64,000 nt of DNA from Anaerolineae bacterium (GCA_022824365.1 JAJEAA010000002.1:62001-126000), one strand, 5' to 3'. Shown: positions 35,094-44,718, counted from the first letter of the stretch. The notes: generated by a model from the sequence alone, not told the origin. Numbers and translations: made by a program.

Positions 35094-36272
35094 TTACCCA
35101 AATGGCGCGTCATCGCAGATGATAGCGATCGGCTTGCCACAGTGGCGGGTCATCACCAGGAGGCGCGATTGTGAGCCGCCTTTCAGTCGCAGCCGGGCAA
35201 TCAGTTCTTGCGGCGTCAGCGGAAAACCACGTTTCTTGACCGTGACAGAGCCTACGCCGCGATCCGCCAGGTAGCGCCGCAACCGCTTCAACTGGAATGG
35301 CATCCAATCCAGGATGCGCCAGAAGCGCGCCCAAGACGTCTGTACTGGATTCTCGGCTGTGAGATAGGCGATGGTCTCGTCGAGCATGGCGGCATTCAAA
35401 TCCTGCGCCAACTGCTGCACGAGTCCGGCGCGCAGAATCGCGGGGTCGGGCTCAATCAGCCAGTCTTTTGGCGCGGTGATTGTTACAGGATCAATGTCCC
35501 GGTACATCATGTGATGGTCGCCGCGCTCAGTGAGCAAAGTCGCTTTCGGCGGCGACTTAGGATGATGCAACCAGAGGAGCGCTTCGGTCAATTGTCCGCG
35601 TACTGAGACAAATTCGACTTGTCCGCCGTAAGCCGCCAACTGGCGCAGATCGACGCCGGGCGAGAGTTTGACGATGACTTCGCTCGCCGTGAAATCGCGT
35701 ACTAGCGAGAGCGGCGGCTGATAGCGCTCAACGTGATGGATTCGCCTGCCCTGCTCGTCGCGACGACTGGGATCAAAGAATACGCAGTCGAAGCCAATTG
35801 GCGCATGTTGGCGGATATCCGCCACTTCGAAAGCGACATCCAAATCCATGACGGCGGCATTGTGGCGGGCGATGGCGATGCGGACAGGGTCAATGTCGAG
35901 CCCGAGGACTTCGCGGTCAACCGCGGCAAAGGCCAAGCTGTCCGCGCCGATGCCGCAGCAGAGATCGAGTACCTTGCCCGATTCGACCAAACCGGCGCGG
36001 TACCTGCGCGCGAGCGGATGGCTGGCTTGCTGCAAGGCGTCCTTGGTAAAGAGCATGGCGGAGGCTTGGCGCGGGAACTTGAAGCGGGCTTTCCGGCGCA
36101 GGCGCAAGGTCGTCAGCACAGCGCCTGCTTCCGACGCGGTCAGGGACTTTCTCAATTCGGTGAGAAGGGGAAGCATGTTCTTATCAGACAGGTCAACATC
36201 AGCATAGGCAGCCAAGATGCCGCTGGCGCGTTGGGAGCGCAAGAAGCCGATATCATCCAGACTGAGCGTCAT
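35094..36272 (-). CDS. class I SAM methyltransferase with THUMP-like C-terminal domain
   Basis: 392 residues. SAM motif I is VLDLCCGIGADSLAFA (about 100-115), followed by GLDIDPVRIAIARHNA and a FFDPSRRD motif in the position of a catalytic DPPY-type loop. The C-terminal 60 residues (GSVTVKKRGFPLTPQELIAR and onward) match the THUMP-like domain seen in this family of predicted RNA or nucleobase methyltransferases. The target is unknown. It is 6 bases downstream of a second methyltransferase gene, in one operon with the 59-residue protein. Confidence 0.75.
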   Translation of the reverse strand: MTLSLDDIGFLRSQRASGILAAYADVDLSDKNMLPLLTELRKSLTASEAGAVLTTLRLRRKARFKFPRQASAMLFTKDALQQASHPLARRYRAGLVESGKVLDLCCGIGADSLAFAAVDREVLGLDIDPVRIAIARHNAAVMDLDVAFEVADIRQHAPIGFDCVFFDPSRRDEQGRRIHHVERYQPPLSLVRDFTASEVIVKLSPGVDLRQLAAYGGQVEFVSVRGQLTEALLWLHHPKSPPKATLLTERGDHHMMYRDIDPVTITAPKDWLIEPDPAILRAGLVQQLAQDLNAAMLDETIAYLTAENPVQTSWARFWRILDWMPFQLKRLRRYLADRGVGSVTVKKRGFPLTPQELIARLRLKGGSQSRLLVMTRHCGKPIAIICDDAPFG

Positions 36273-36278
36273 CGTCCA

Positions 36279-37106
36279 CTATTCATCCGGCGCTTCGGCA
36301 GTCGCGGGATCAATCTCGACTGCCATGAATCGCGCAGACGCCAGCGATTCCGGCGTCGGGTTCAGGATCGCGTCCCAAGCCCAGGCGGCGGCAGTTGCGC
36401 GGCTGAATTTGCCGACCTTGTTGATATCCGCCAGGCGACCGGCCAGCACAGCCGGCTGCATGAAAGCAACCGCTTTTGGCAAGCTGCTGAAGGCGAGCAA
36501 CACAGGCGATTGCTCGCGTTCAATGGCGACGGCGCCCCAGGTGATTTTGTCCGCTGGCGTGAGTTTCCATGCCGGCTTGTTGGGCTGCTGCTGAATCAGC
36601 AAGTGAAGGTAGCGGCCGGGGTATTGAGCGAGGTTAAGCGCATCTTCGTCCGCTCTCGCTACCGATTGAACCCGCTCGACCGTGTCGACTGTGAGGTGAG
36701 GTTTTTCACCGCGCAGCAGGACACCGAGTCCGTCGAGAGCCGGCTCCGCCAGAATGCGAATATAGCCATTTTCGGCCAGCAAACGCGGATGATTTTCGCT
36801 GACTGAGCCGCTCGATTGCAGGACGATCAGTCTGCCGCCCGGGCGCAAGACGGCGAGAACGCATTGCAGAGCGGTATCGCTCAGGTCAGTATCGTAAGCG
36901 ACGACAGCGTCGACCGAATTGGACTTGATGACGGAAGAGATGAGGCTAGCGGGCTCAAGATGAAAGCTACGCAGATCGGCGCGCAACGCGGCGAGCATTT
37001 CACCGGAGCAGCCATCCAAATCAAGCAGGCGCAAGGTTGAGGCGCTCGGGGGCAGGTGCTTCGCCATGACAGCGACGAAATGCCTTTGGACTTGCCTCGC
37101 GTCCAT
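36279..37106 (-). CDS. SAM methyltransferase-like protein, diverged
   Basis: 275 residues. LRLLDLDGCSGEMLAALRADL resembles a degenerate SAM motif I (the GxGxG pattern is lost) and VLAVLRPGGRLIVLQSSG is the usual methyltransferase strand 5 region. The second half is unfamiliar. The ATG at 37106 overlaps the TGA of the small upstream gene (TGATG), which fixes the start; an earlier in-frame codon would sit inside that gene. It may partner the methyltransferase that follows 6 bases later. Confidence 0.6.
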   Translation of the reverse strand: MDARQVQRHFVAVMAKHLPPSASTLRLLDLDGCSGEMLAALRADLRSFHLEPASLISSVIKSNSVDAVVAYDTDLSDTALQCVLAVLRPGGRLIVLQSSGSVSENHPRLLAENGYIRILAEPALDGLGVLLRGEKPHLTVDTVERVQSVARADEDALNLAQYPGRYLHLLIQQQPNKPAWKLTPADKITWGAVAIEREQSPVLLAFSSLPKAVAFMQPAVLAGRLADINKVGKFSRATAAAWAWDAILNPTPESLASARFMAVEIDPATAEAPDE

Positions 37107-37285
37107 CAACTGTTGCTGGCCGCCACCTTGACCAACTGCAGGAATTCGTCCCATTCCTCGCGAAAGAAATGCAGAGTCACCGCTCCCAACTCAACATGAT
37201 AGGTGACTTCATCATCCGGCTCGCGCACTTCCCAGACGAGATAATTCTCAGTCTCGGCAATGGCGTTGTTTGGCGCCTCGGTCAT
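37106..37285 (-). CDS. conserved-looking 59-residue protein, unknown function
   Basis: A short gene running from ATG 37285 to TGA 37108-37106, product MTEAPNNAIAETENYLVWEV and onward, 59 residues, acidic, ending VAASNS. GAGGAG lies 7 nt before the ATG, an ideal ribosome-binding site. The stop overlaps the next start as TGATG, so the downstream methyltransferase is probably translated by re-initiation. Predicted alternating strands and one helix (FFREEWDEFLQLVKVA) suggest a compact domain. It is first in the operon, just after the pnp terminator. I do not recognise a family. Confidence 0.72.
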   Translation of the reverse strand: MTEAPNNAIAETENYLVWEVREPDDEVTYHVELGAVTLHFFREEWDEFLQLVKVAASNS

Positions 37286-37318
37286 GTCCCAAGCTCCTCA
37301 GATCGCGGGGTCCCAAAG

Positions 37319-37351
37319 AAAAAACGCGCCGCGCAACAAGCGCAGCACGTT
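37319..37351 (-). terminator. rho-independent terminator of pnp
   Basis: On the minus strand AACGTGCTGCGC and GCGCGGCGCGTT pair over 12 bp (two G-T wobbles) around the loop TTGTT, followed by six T. This is the strongest terminator in the window and lies 24 bases after the pnp stop. Confidence 0.88.
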
Positions 37352-37374
37352 CGAGCAAACATTTCTCTAGCATG

Positions 37375-39624
37375 TTAGTTGCGGCGGTCGCGCTGGCCGC
37401 CGCCTCGCCTGTCTCCACCGCGACGATTGCCATCTCGCCGCGGACCGCGCCGGTCTCCACCACCTCGACGGCCGCCGCCAGCGGCATCCCGGCGCATGGC
37501 TTCTTCGACATCCCAGCCTTCCAGCACGGCTTGCCGGCTTAGGCGGACGCGACCGGTGCCATCAATATTGATGACCATGACCATGATCTCGTCGCCGACG
37601 CTGACCTCTTCCTCGACGCTTTTGACGTGGTAGTCAGCCAGTTGCGACACATGGACCATACCTTCGGTATTGGGCAGGAATTCAACGAAGGCGCCATAGT
37701 TTTCCGTGCGGGTAACACGGCCGGTGTAGATCTGGCCGATTTCCGGCTCTTCCACCATCGCGCGGATCTTGTCGAGCGCCTGCTCCACTTCCGCGCCGGA
37801 CTCGCCGGCGACGTAGACCAATCCGTCTTCTTGAATATCAACTTTGACATTGTGATCGTCTTGCAGCGCGCGGACATTTTTGCCACCAGGACCGATGACA
37901 GCGCCGATCTTGTCGACTTCGATTTTGATAGATTCCATACGCGGCGCGAAGTCGCTCAAAGACCCGCGTGGTTGCGGCATGGCGGCGTTGATGACATCCA
38001 GGATTTGCAAGCGCGCGTCTTTCGCTTGAGCCAGCGCTTGCTGCATGATGTCGCGGGTAACGCCGGCGATCTTGATGTCCATCTGCAAGGCAGTGATGCC
38101 GTCAACAGTGCCAGCCACTTTGAAGTCCATATCACCGAGGTGATCTTCCATGCCTTGAATATCAGTCAGTACAGCAACTTTCTCACCCTCTTTGATCAGC
38201 CCCATGGCGATGCCGCCGACCGGATTCTTGATCGGAACACCGGCATCCAGCAAAGCCAGGGTACTGCCGCAGACGCTGGCCATGGATGTGCTGCCGTTGG
38301 AGCTCATCACTTCGCTGACGAGGCGCAGAACATAGGGAAACTCTTCTTCGGAGGGCATCATCGCCAGCAGAGCCTTTTCCGCCAACGCGCCATGGCCGAC
38401 CTCGCGGCGGCGGGGCCCGCGCAGTGGATAGGTCTCGCCGGTGCTATAGGGCGGGAAGTTGTAATGGTGCATGTAACGCTTGTCGTCTTCGGGGCTTAAG
38501 CCATCCATAAACTGCGCTTCACGCGGGGTGCCGAGGGTGGCGATGGTAAGCACTTGTGTCTCGCCGCGCAGGAACATGCCGGAGCCATGCACACGCGGCA
38601 CCAGGCCAACTTCGGCCGCCAAGGGTCGCATTTTGGCGTAGCCTCTGCCATCGGGGCGGACCCCGTCGTTGACGATACGACTACGGACAACATTCTTCAT
38701 GACTTGATCGTAGGCGCGTTCGACATGAGCCAGATTAACCGGGTCTTCATCGTCGGCGGCAGCGTCGTTCCGCTCCGTGTATTCGGCCAGCAGGCCTTCC
38801 TTTATCTCTTGCAGGGGGGCGCGGCGCGCGGCGCGGTCGCTGTGGGCGGTCATGACATCACGTATCGGCGTTTGGACTTTGGTTTCAACTTCCGCAAGCA
38901 AGGCGTCATCGAGATTGTCGACAGAGGGTTCTAGCTTTTCCTTGCCGATTTCAGCGCGTATGCGATGCTGCAGGGCGATGATGTCTTGCACGGAGTCATG
39001 CGCCATGAATAGCGCCTCGAGCATGGTGTCTTCGTCGACTTGAGCGGCATTGCACTCGACCATGTTGATCGCGTCGGCTGTGCCAGAGACGCGCAGGTCC
39101 AGCTTGCTCGATTGCATCGCGCTGTAGGTCGGATTAGCGGTTAGCGCGCCATCCACCAGGCCGATGCGCGCGCCAGCGACGGGGCCGTTCCAGGGGATAT
39201 CGGATATCATCAGCGCGGTGCTCGCCGCGATGATACCCAGCATATCGACATGATGTTCCTTATCATGCGAAAGCGACATGAGAATGACTTGTACGTCATT
39301 ACGCATATTTTTCGGGAAGAGGGGACGCAAGGTGCGGTCAATGACGCGCGAGGTCAGAATGGCGCCTTCCGATGGCCTGCCTTCGCGGCGGAAGAAACCG
39401 CCCGGAACGCGCCCGCCCGCGTACATCTTTTCTTCGTAGTCCACGCTCAGCGGGAAAAAGTCCAAATGAGCTCGTGGGGAGCCCATGGTCGTGGAACAGA
39501 AAAGCATGGTATCGCCCATGCGCACGGTTACGGCGCCGCCGGCTTGTTGGGCAAAGCGTCCGGTCTCGATAATGACTTCTTTGTCGGCGACCAGGCAGCG
39601 ATATTCACGAATGTCGAGTGTCAT
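37375..39624 (-). CDS. pnp: polyribonucleotide nucleotidyltransferase (PNPase)
   Basis: 749 residues, a 3'-5' phosphorolytic exoribonuclease. Two RNase PH domains (first with the [17 protein letters not shown] motif, second with [15 protein letters not shown] and [12 protein letters not shown]), then a KH domain ([15 protein letters not shown]) and an S1 domain ([19 protein letters not shown]). The C-terminal 40 residues or so are a basic Arg-Gly-rich tail ([18 protein letters not shown]). It follows rpsO by 182 bases, the classical rpsO-pnp pairing. Confidence 0.97.
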   Translation of the reverse strand: MTLDIREYRCLVADKEVIIETGRFAQQAGGAVTVRMGDTMLFCSTTMGSPRAHLDFFPLSVDYEEKMYAGGRVPGGFFRREGRPSEGAILTSRVIDRTLRPLFPKNMRNDVQVILMSLSHDKEHHVDMLGIIAASTALMISDIPWNGPVAGARIGLVDGALTANPTYSAMQSSKLDLRVSGTADAINMVECNAAQVDEDTMLEALFMAHDSVQDIIALQHRIRAEIGKEKLEPSVDNLDDALLAEVETKVQTPIRDVMTAHSDRAARRAPLQEIKEGLLAEYTERNDAAADDEDPVNLAHVERAYDQVMKNVVRSRIVNDGVRPDGRGYAKMRPLAAEVGLVPRVHGSGMFLRGETQVLTIATLGTPREAQFMDGLSPEDDKRYMHHYNFPPYSTGETYPLRGPRRREVGHGALAEKALLAMMPSEEEFPYVLRLVSEVMSSNGSTSMASVCGSTLALLDAGVPIKNPVGGIAMGLIKEGEKVAVLTDIQGMEDHLGDMDFKVAGTVDGITALQMDIKIAGVTRDIMQQALAQAKDARLQILDVINAAMPQPRGSLSDFAPRMESIKIEVDKIGAVIGPGGKNVRALQDDHNVKVDIQEDGLVYVAGESGAEVEQALDKIRAMVEEPEIGQIYTGRVTRTENYGAFVEFLPNTEGMVHVSQLADYHVKSVEEEVSVGDEIMVMVINIDGTGRVRLSRQAVLEGWDVEEAMRRDAAGGGRRGGGDRRGPRRDGNRRGGDRRGGGQRDRRN

Positions 39625-39806
39625 AGAGTTCTCCGTTATATTGAAGCGCGCCCAGAGTTCCGGCAGGCGGCGAATAAAGATCGCGCGCCGGTCACGGTAG
39701 ACGCAACTTTTTTCGATAGATTGATGGCAAGCGGCGGATGGCTGCAGATCAGAATTGACTGATTACCCGAAATCATCGTCGGGCTTGTCCAGCCATGCGC
39801 CGGCAA

Positions 39807-40076
39807 TTAACGGCGCAAGCCAAGGCGTTGAAGCAATTCACGATAGACTTCCGGCTTCTTGCGCGAGATGTACCGCAGGTGACGGCGGCGTTGACCAACC
39901 AACTTGAGCAGCCCGCGGCGAGAATGCTCGTCATGACTGTGGATCTTCAGATGTTCGGTCAATTGTGTAATGCGAGCGGTGAGCAATGCAATTTGCACTT
40001 CCGGCGAGCCGGTATCCCCTTCCTCGCGCGCGAAGTCTTTAATTATCCGGTCTTTTGTCGCTCTATCCAATGGCAT
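39807..40076 (-). CDS. rpsO: 30S ribosomal protein S15
   Basis: 89 residues beginning [18 protein letters not shown], with [16 protein letters not shown] and [20 protein letters not shown] as family landmarks. It binds 16S rRNA helix 22 region early in 30S assembly. The ATG at 40076 has AAAGGACGG upstream; the frame is open earlier but the family start is clear. A good promoter and a leader hairpin precede it. Confidence 0.97.
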   Translation of the reverse strand: MPLDRATKDRIIKDFAREEGDTGSPEVQIALLTARITQLTEHLKIHSHDEHSRRGLLKLVGQRRRHLRYISRKKPEVYRELLQRLGLRR

Positions 40077-40102
40077 GAATTCCGTCCTTTCGCTAGCCAC
40101 CG

Positions 40103-40126
40103 GACAGGCAGGAGCGGTTGCCTGTC
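40103..40126 (-). promoter_or_regulatory. perfect hairpin in the rpsO leader
   Basis: GACAGGCA and TGCCTGTC form a perfect 8-bp stem with an 8-base loop, between the predicted transcription start (about 40138) and the rpsO start, 26 nt before the ATG. S15 regulates its own translation through leader RNA structures in several bacteria, so this is a candidate S15 binding site (inference). Confidence 0.5.
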
Positions 40127-40144
40127 GGTCAAAACAACGGACTG

Positions 40145-40173
40145 ATTGTATCAGCACAAAAGCCGGTGGACAA
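40145..40173 (-). promoter_or_regulatory. sigma70-type promoter of rpsO-pnp
   Basis: On the minus strand TTGTCC (40173-40168) and TACAAT (40150-40145) are separated by exactly 17 bp. It lies between the stop of the NYN gene and rpsO, 69 bases before the rpsO start. Confidence 0.6.
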
Positions 40174-40180
40174 TAGCCAG

Positions 40181-42328
40181 CTAGCTGCTCGCGGTCGCCA
40201 CTTCATCGACATCGTCATTGGCCACCACTTTCACCGAATGGTGGGTACGGAACAGACTGTACTGATCGGCGCGCCCGGGCAAGGGGTTGAGCACATTCTC
40301 TATCCTCATCGTGGATATCCACAGCGGCACATCCCAAGCGCCGGTCAAATGCTGCTCAATGCTCGGCTGAGAAATGGTGACGTTATTGTGGTACATCTCC
40401 AGCAGAGCGCGGACAAATTCGTCCCGCTCAGCCAGCAAGACGGCGACGAAGGGATGGTTCTCGTCGAGTTCAATGCCTTTGGTATTGAAGTCACTGCGTG
40501 GGTTGGCGTATTCGTTGACCGTGACCATATCGTTGACCAGAAGATATTCGACGGCGTGCTGGAAGATCACGCCGCTATCAAACTCGCGCAAGCGCCGATG
40601 CAAGCTGCCCAGGGGGCACCAGGCGAAATTGCGGAAGCTGGTGAATTGCTGCACACTGACGACAACCCGTGTGACCATTCGCGCGACTTCAGGTTCGGTT
40701 TCGAAGAGCTGATGCGGAGGGATGCCCTTCCAGTCTTGCGCGGCGTCGTCCACGACGGGCGTTTCTTCTTCCGCCTGCTGCAACATTGGATTGGCGCCAT
40801 CGGTCGGTATGCGAATGACCGGCACCAAATCCTCGGGGTTGTGGCGATGCGGCACCAAGTCGCGCTGTAGCACTCGCTCCCGCACGAGGCAATCGATCCA
40901 ATGGGAGCGCCACTGATCTTTCTCGTTCATGCCCGGGCGATCTAGGTCACGCTCCATCGCCAGTCCCTTCAGCAGGAAGCCGTAGTTGACATACTCCCAA
41001 CTGCGGGTGCTCAGCGTGTTGGAAACGCGGCGCACCAGGCGATTGACGATGAGCAGGGTTTTTTCGACGATAGGGTGCTGCAAGTTAAGCTCGATTACAC
41101 TGGCGCTCAGTTGTTTGAGTATGCCCAAAGAAACCGCCTGCGAAACCAGATCATCGCCGCGCTCGGGTGAAATGACATCGCCGGCGTCTATCATTTGGCG
41201 AATGAGACTGGCCTCGGAGACTTCGGCCGACCCTTTCGCCGAAGACAGGCGGAAACATTGAATGATGACGCTGGACCACTGCGAGGGAATGAAACTCTCG
41301 GTATCGTGCTGGGTCTCGACTTCGCTAAGAGATAAGTGCGTTTGTAGCTCGGTGAAGTCGTCAATGTACTCCAGCTCCAAGGATGGATGGCTCTGCAGCA
41401 AGCGGCCCGTGCTGCCGCGCACACCCCAGACAATGACGGTCTTGTTGCGTTGCAGGAGCGGATTGATGACATCGTTAAAATCACGGTCGCCGGTAGCGAG
41501 GATGATGACATCGCCAGCTTCGGGATGGCCCGCGTCGGTTAAGACATCACGGGCGATACGAATATCTGCGCTTTGCTTGCCGGGCAAGTGGAAGACAGGA
41601 TCGATATTGGCCATCATCAGGCGGGCTGGCGCGTCCCCGGCAATTTCGCGCCCGGAGGAATCCACCAACGGCGGCAGCGCCCCGCGCTGGCCCCAAGGCG
41701 CATAAGCCGCCATTTTGACCAGCTTGCCGTGGGCCTGCGCTTGCGAGACCATGCGCTCAATCAAGTGGTCGAGATTGACGACAAATCCTTGTTCGTTGAG
41801 GCTAATGGAGATGTTTTCGAAATCAATGTAGACCCAAACGTTTTTTATGCGGATGCCGGACAAAGCTTCAAAGGGCTGAAAGATGATGTCATCTTCGCAC
41901 TCGCTGCCAGCGAGGATATTGTCGTCGGCGCCCCAGACACGCAAGCGCATATCGCTAATCTTCCGGATTTGGCAGATCAGCGGCAACATGTCCGCCACTG
42001 TTGTTGTCAAGATGAGTTCATCATTGCGGCCCGGTGGTATGCTGAAATAGCGCGCGATCAGGTTCTGCGATAATGCGGAGCGGTCGTCGACTTCAATGGT
42101 ATCGTAGCCGGCATTGCGAAAGAGCGCCTCCGGCTCGACCTGATTTTCGTCCACCGGATGCGAGCGCCAGTCAGCAAAGGCGACCGCGCGAAGATTGCTG
42201 GTATCAAACAAGCCAGCCGCCAAGGCCGCGTTGCCACGGAGGGCGACAGCCAGTTCATGCAGGTCTATCCCGTTTTGAGACGCGAATCTCAACAAGTCAT
42301 CAACGTCAACTATCAAGTAAGCGGCCAT
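40181..42328 (-). CDS. large protein with two NYN (PIN-like) nuclease domains and winged-helix-like C-terminal regions
   Basis: 715 residues. Residues 163-312 form a complete NYN/LabA-type domain: YIDFEN (Asp169, Glu171, Asn172), [11 protein letters not shown] (Asp255) and ATGDRDF (Asp281, Asp283), the acidic set that binds metal in these RNases. Residues 1-135 repeat the same fold outline ([32 protein letters not shown]) but most acidic residues are gone, so it looks like a degenerate NYN copy. After about 345 come helical regions resembling winged helices (OST-HTH/LOTUS-like) and a second one near 560-680. ATG 42328 begins the first strand; 23 earlier in-frame residues look non-coding. It is a single-gene unit with its own upstream region. 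An RNA-processing role is probable but unproven. Confidence 0.75.
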   Translation of the reverse strand: MAAYLIVDVDDLLRFASQNGIDLHELAVALRGNAALAAGLFDTSNLRAVAFADWRSHPVDENQVEPEALFRNAGYDTIEVDDRSALSQNLIARYFSIPPGRNDELILTTTVADMLPLICQIRKISDMRLRVWGADDNILAGSECEDDIIFQPFEALSGIRIKNVWVYIDFENISISLNEQGFVVNLDHLIERMVSQAQAHGKLVKMAAYAPWGQRGALPPLVDSSGREIAGDAPARLMMANIDPVFHLPGKQSADIRIARDVLTDAGHPEAGDVIILATGDRDFNDVINPLLQRNKTVIVWGVRGSTGRLLQSHPSLELEYIDDFTELQTHLSLSEVETQHDTESFIPSQWSSVIIQCFRLSSAKGSAEVSEASLIRQMIDAGDVISPERGDDLVSQAVSLGILKQLSASVIELNLQHPIVEKTLLIVNRLVRRVSNTLSTRSWEYVNYGFLLKGLAMERDLDRPGMNEKDQWRSHWIDCLVRERVLQRDLVPHRHNPEDLVPVIRIPTDGANPMLQQAEEETPVVDDAAQDWKGIPPHQLFETEPEVARMVTRVVVSVQQFTSFRNFAWCPLGSLHRRLREFDSGVIFQHAVEYLLVNDMVTVNEYANPRSDFNTKGIELDENHPFVAVLLAERDEFVRALLEMYHNNVTISQPSIEQHLTGAWDVPLWISTMRIENVLNPLPGRADQYSLFRTHHSVKVVANDDVDEVATASS

Positions 42329-42747
42329 AATTTTATCCGAAGAGGCGCAGCGCCAAATCGCGCAAACGCGCGGGGGCGCACGACCGAATGCTTCCATGGA
42401 TGCTCATGGGCGATCAGTTTACGATATATGCTTTGGGAAAATGTCATATCATCTTTCAAGAACGATTAAGTAGTAGCTTATCTTTCCTCGGCGCGGCGTT
42501 TCAACTTGCACGAGTCACACGATCACAACTCCGCGCCAAATGAATTGTACATTAGGTCACACTTTTGTACACACTATGACTACTAGCATTCATTGTACAA
42601 GAGAAATCCAATTGTGTCAATTTTCACAATACATTGATATTCGTTCTGACTTTTTCGCGGGAGTGCTCCCAACAGCACCGAATGACAGGCATTCTATAAC
42701 GCCAGCCGAACTGAGCTTGGCGCCGGAAAAGATTAGACTTGCCAAAC
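42329..42747. other. AT-rich region upstream of the NYN gene
   Basis: 419 bases between proS and the NYN gene, both on the minus strand. It holds three TTGTACA motifs and one inverted repeat (see 42545-42630) and is much more AT-rich than its surroundings. I see no gene. Confidence 0.6.
42545..42630. promoter_or_regulatory. cluster of operator-like motifs upstream of the NYN gene
   Basis: TTGTACA occurs at 42545-42551, 42565-42571 and 42593-42599 (the core TGTACA is a palindrome), with start-to-start spacings of 20 and 28 bp. ATTGTG, 8 bases, CACAAT at 42611-42630 is a perfect 6-bp inverted repeat of the kind bound by dimeric repressors or CRP-like proteins. The cognate regulator is not in view. 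Confidence 0.45.
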
Positions 42748-44190
42748 TCAATAGGCTTTAGCGAAGAGCGCCACGCGTTCTGTCTGACGTCCGGTCATCA
42801 CACATTCGCCTGGCCCGATTCGCTGATCAAAGGGGAAACAGCGGATCGTCGCGCCGGTGTCGTCTTTCACAGCCAGCTCATCGGCGTCTGAGCCGTCCCA
42901 GCGGGCGCGGGCCCAATCCCCTTCTTCGATGACAGCGCGCAGTTCGTCATACGCGGAAACATCCGTGATATGAGCGTCACGAAAGGCGCGGGCGTCCTCC
43001 AGCAGACTGGCTTGAATGTCCGCCAAGAGTGACTGCGCCGCCTCGATTATTCCATCTTGTGAGATGAATTGCTTGCCTTGACGGCCCAGGACATCGCGCC
43101 GCGCCAACACCGCATTATTGTTTTGCACATCTTTGGGACCAATTTCCATCCGCACCGGCACGCCGCGCATTTCCCAGTCGTTGAATTTGAAGCCGGGCGA
43201 CTGCCCTTCCCTATTATCGACGTGCACACGGATGCCCGCGTCCACGAGCGCCTTCCGCAAGCGTTCGACCGTGTCCATAACAGCACTGCGTTGGCTGTCA
43301 TTCTTGTAGATAGGCACGATGACGACTTGATATGGAGCCAGCTTCGGCGGCAAGCGCAGCCCCTTGTCGTCGCCGTGGGTCATGACGACAGCGCCGACCA
43401 TTCTGGTGCTCAAACCCCAAGAGGTGGTCCAACAGTATTCCTGATTGTTGTTTTCGGCCAGATAACGAATATCGAAGGCTTTGGCGAAGTTCTGACCTAG
43501 GTTGTGGCTAGTGCCGGATTGCAGCGCGCGCCGATCGCGCATCATGGCTTCGATGGTGTAAGTGCGCAGCGCGCCGGCGAAGCGTTCCATACGGCTTTTC
43601 TCACCCTTGATAACAGGAATGGCGGCGTCGTTTATGGCGAAATCGGCATAGATATCCAGCATCTGCAATGTTTCTTCTTCGGCTTCGTCGTGAGTGGCGT
43701 GGGCAGTATGGCCTTCCTGCCAAAGGAACTCGGCCGTGCGCAAGAAGGGACGCGTCCTCAACTCCCAGCGCACGACATTGGCCCATTGGTTAATCAACAG
43801 CGGCAGATCGCGATAAGATTGAATCCAGTCGCTGAAGGCTTCACCAATGACCGTTTCCGATGTGGGGCGGACGACAAGCGGTTCTTCCAATTCTTTGCCG
43901 CCGGCATGCGTGACGACAGCCAACTCGGGGCTGAAGCCTTCGACGTGTTGCGCTTCACGCCGGATATAGCTCTCCGGGATGAAGAGGGGGAAATAAGCGT
44001 TCTGATGACCAGTGGCTTTGAAGCGACGATCCAAACCGGCTTTGATGCCTTCCCAAATCTCATAGCCATAAGGTTTGATGATGACACAGCCGCGCACCGG
44101 GCTTGGCGCGGCGAGATCGGCTCGGTAGACAATCTCGTTGTACCAGCGGGAGAAATCTTCGCTTTGGGCGGTGACAGCCTGCTCAGACAT
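42748..44190 (-). CDS. proS: prolyl-tRNA synthetase, archaeal/eukaryotic type
   Basis: 480-residue class II synthetase charging tRNA(Pro). Motif 2 is seen around WANVVRWELRTRPFLRTAEF, followed by the HTAHATHDEA segment, then GTSHNLGQNFAKAF and motif 3 HGDDKGLRLPPKLAPYQV. The short length, the early VRPTSET and the lack of a bacterial-type editing insertion place it with the archaeal/eukaryotic-like group, also found in some bacteria. The ATG at 44190 has AGAGGA about 10 nt upstream. A TATAAT on the minus strand at 44295-44300 may be its -10. Mischarging by Cys could be corrected by the YbaK protein at 10129-10620 (inference). Confidence 0.95.
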   Translation of the reverse strand: MSEQAVTAQSEDFSRWYNEIVYRADLAAPSPVRGCVIIKPYGYEIWEGIKAGLDRRFKATGHQNAYFPLFIPESYIRREAQHVEGFSPELAVVTHAGGKELEEPLVVRPTSETVIGEAFSDWIQSYRDLPLLINQWANVVRWELRTRPFLRTAEFLWQEGHTAHATHDEAEEETLQMLDIYADFAINDAAIPVIKGEKSRMERFAGALRTYTIEAMMRDRRALQSGTSHNLGQNFAKAFDIRYLAENNNQEYCWTTSWGLSTRMVGAVVMTHGDDKGLRLPPKLAPYQVVIVPIYKNDSQRSAVMDTVERLRKALVDAGIRVHVDNREGQSPGFKFNDWEMRGVPVRMEIGPKDVQNNNAVLARRDVLGRQGKQFISQDGIIEAAQSLLADIQASLLEDARAFRDAHITDVSAYDELRAVIEEGDWARARWDGSDADELAVKDDTGATIRCFPFDQRIGPGECVMTGRQTERVALFAKAY

Positions 44191-44380
44191 ATAATGGAAT
44201 TCCTCTTCGGCGGTTCTCTGCTGATATACAGCGGTCGCAAATTGTACTGCCATCCGACTAAGGCAGACGACACTCTCTTCGAAAAGCGCAAAGTATTATA
44301 GTTCGGGTTATGTAGAATGAAAGACCGCAAGCGCAGAGCCGCGCAAATTCATTGCCTCGTCAGTTAGAAAAGGGGCAAGG

Positions 44381-44704
44381 CTATAAGGGAGAGGAACTCG
44401 AGCCGTCTTGCCAATCGCGCGCGTAGTTTTTCTGCAGCTTTGCCATTACGGCTTGACCGAGATCTATGCCGCTGAAGCTTGCCAACTGCATTAGATAAAG
44501 CATAACATCCGCCAGTTCCTCCGCCAATTCTTCAGGCCGATCGGTCTCATCCCGCCATTGAAAATATTCGAGCACTTCGGATGCTTCCAATACAAGCGAT
44601 ATTGCCAGGTTTCTCTGTGTCTGCTGTTTGGGAGAATCTTCCGCCAGCCAGCCCTTGCTTTCCACAAAGTCATACATGGCCTGTGTAAGGGTATGGAGAT
44701 CCAT
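44381..44704 (-). CDS. MazG-like nucleotide pyrophosphohydrolase
   Basis: 107 residues, all helical. LEASEVLEYFQW and EELAEELADVMLYLMQLA carry the paired acidic motifs (ExxE, ExxD) that bind Mg2+ in MazG/dCTPase-type NTP pyrophosphohydrolases. These clean up damaged or non-canonical dNTPs; the substrate here is unknown. It follows the sugar-transferase gene at a 14-base distance in the reverse direction of reading (downstream on the minus strand), so they may be co-transcribed. Confidence 0.85.
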   Translation of the reverse strand: MDLHTLTQAMYDFVESKGWLAEDSPKQQTQRNLAISLVLEASEVLEYFQWRDETDRPEELAEELADVMLYLMQLASFSGIDLGQAVMAKLQKNYARDWQDGSSSSPL

Positions 44705-44718
44705 TGCCGTGTTCCTAT

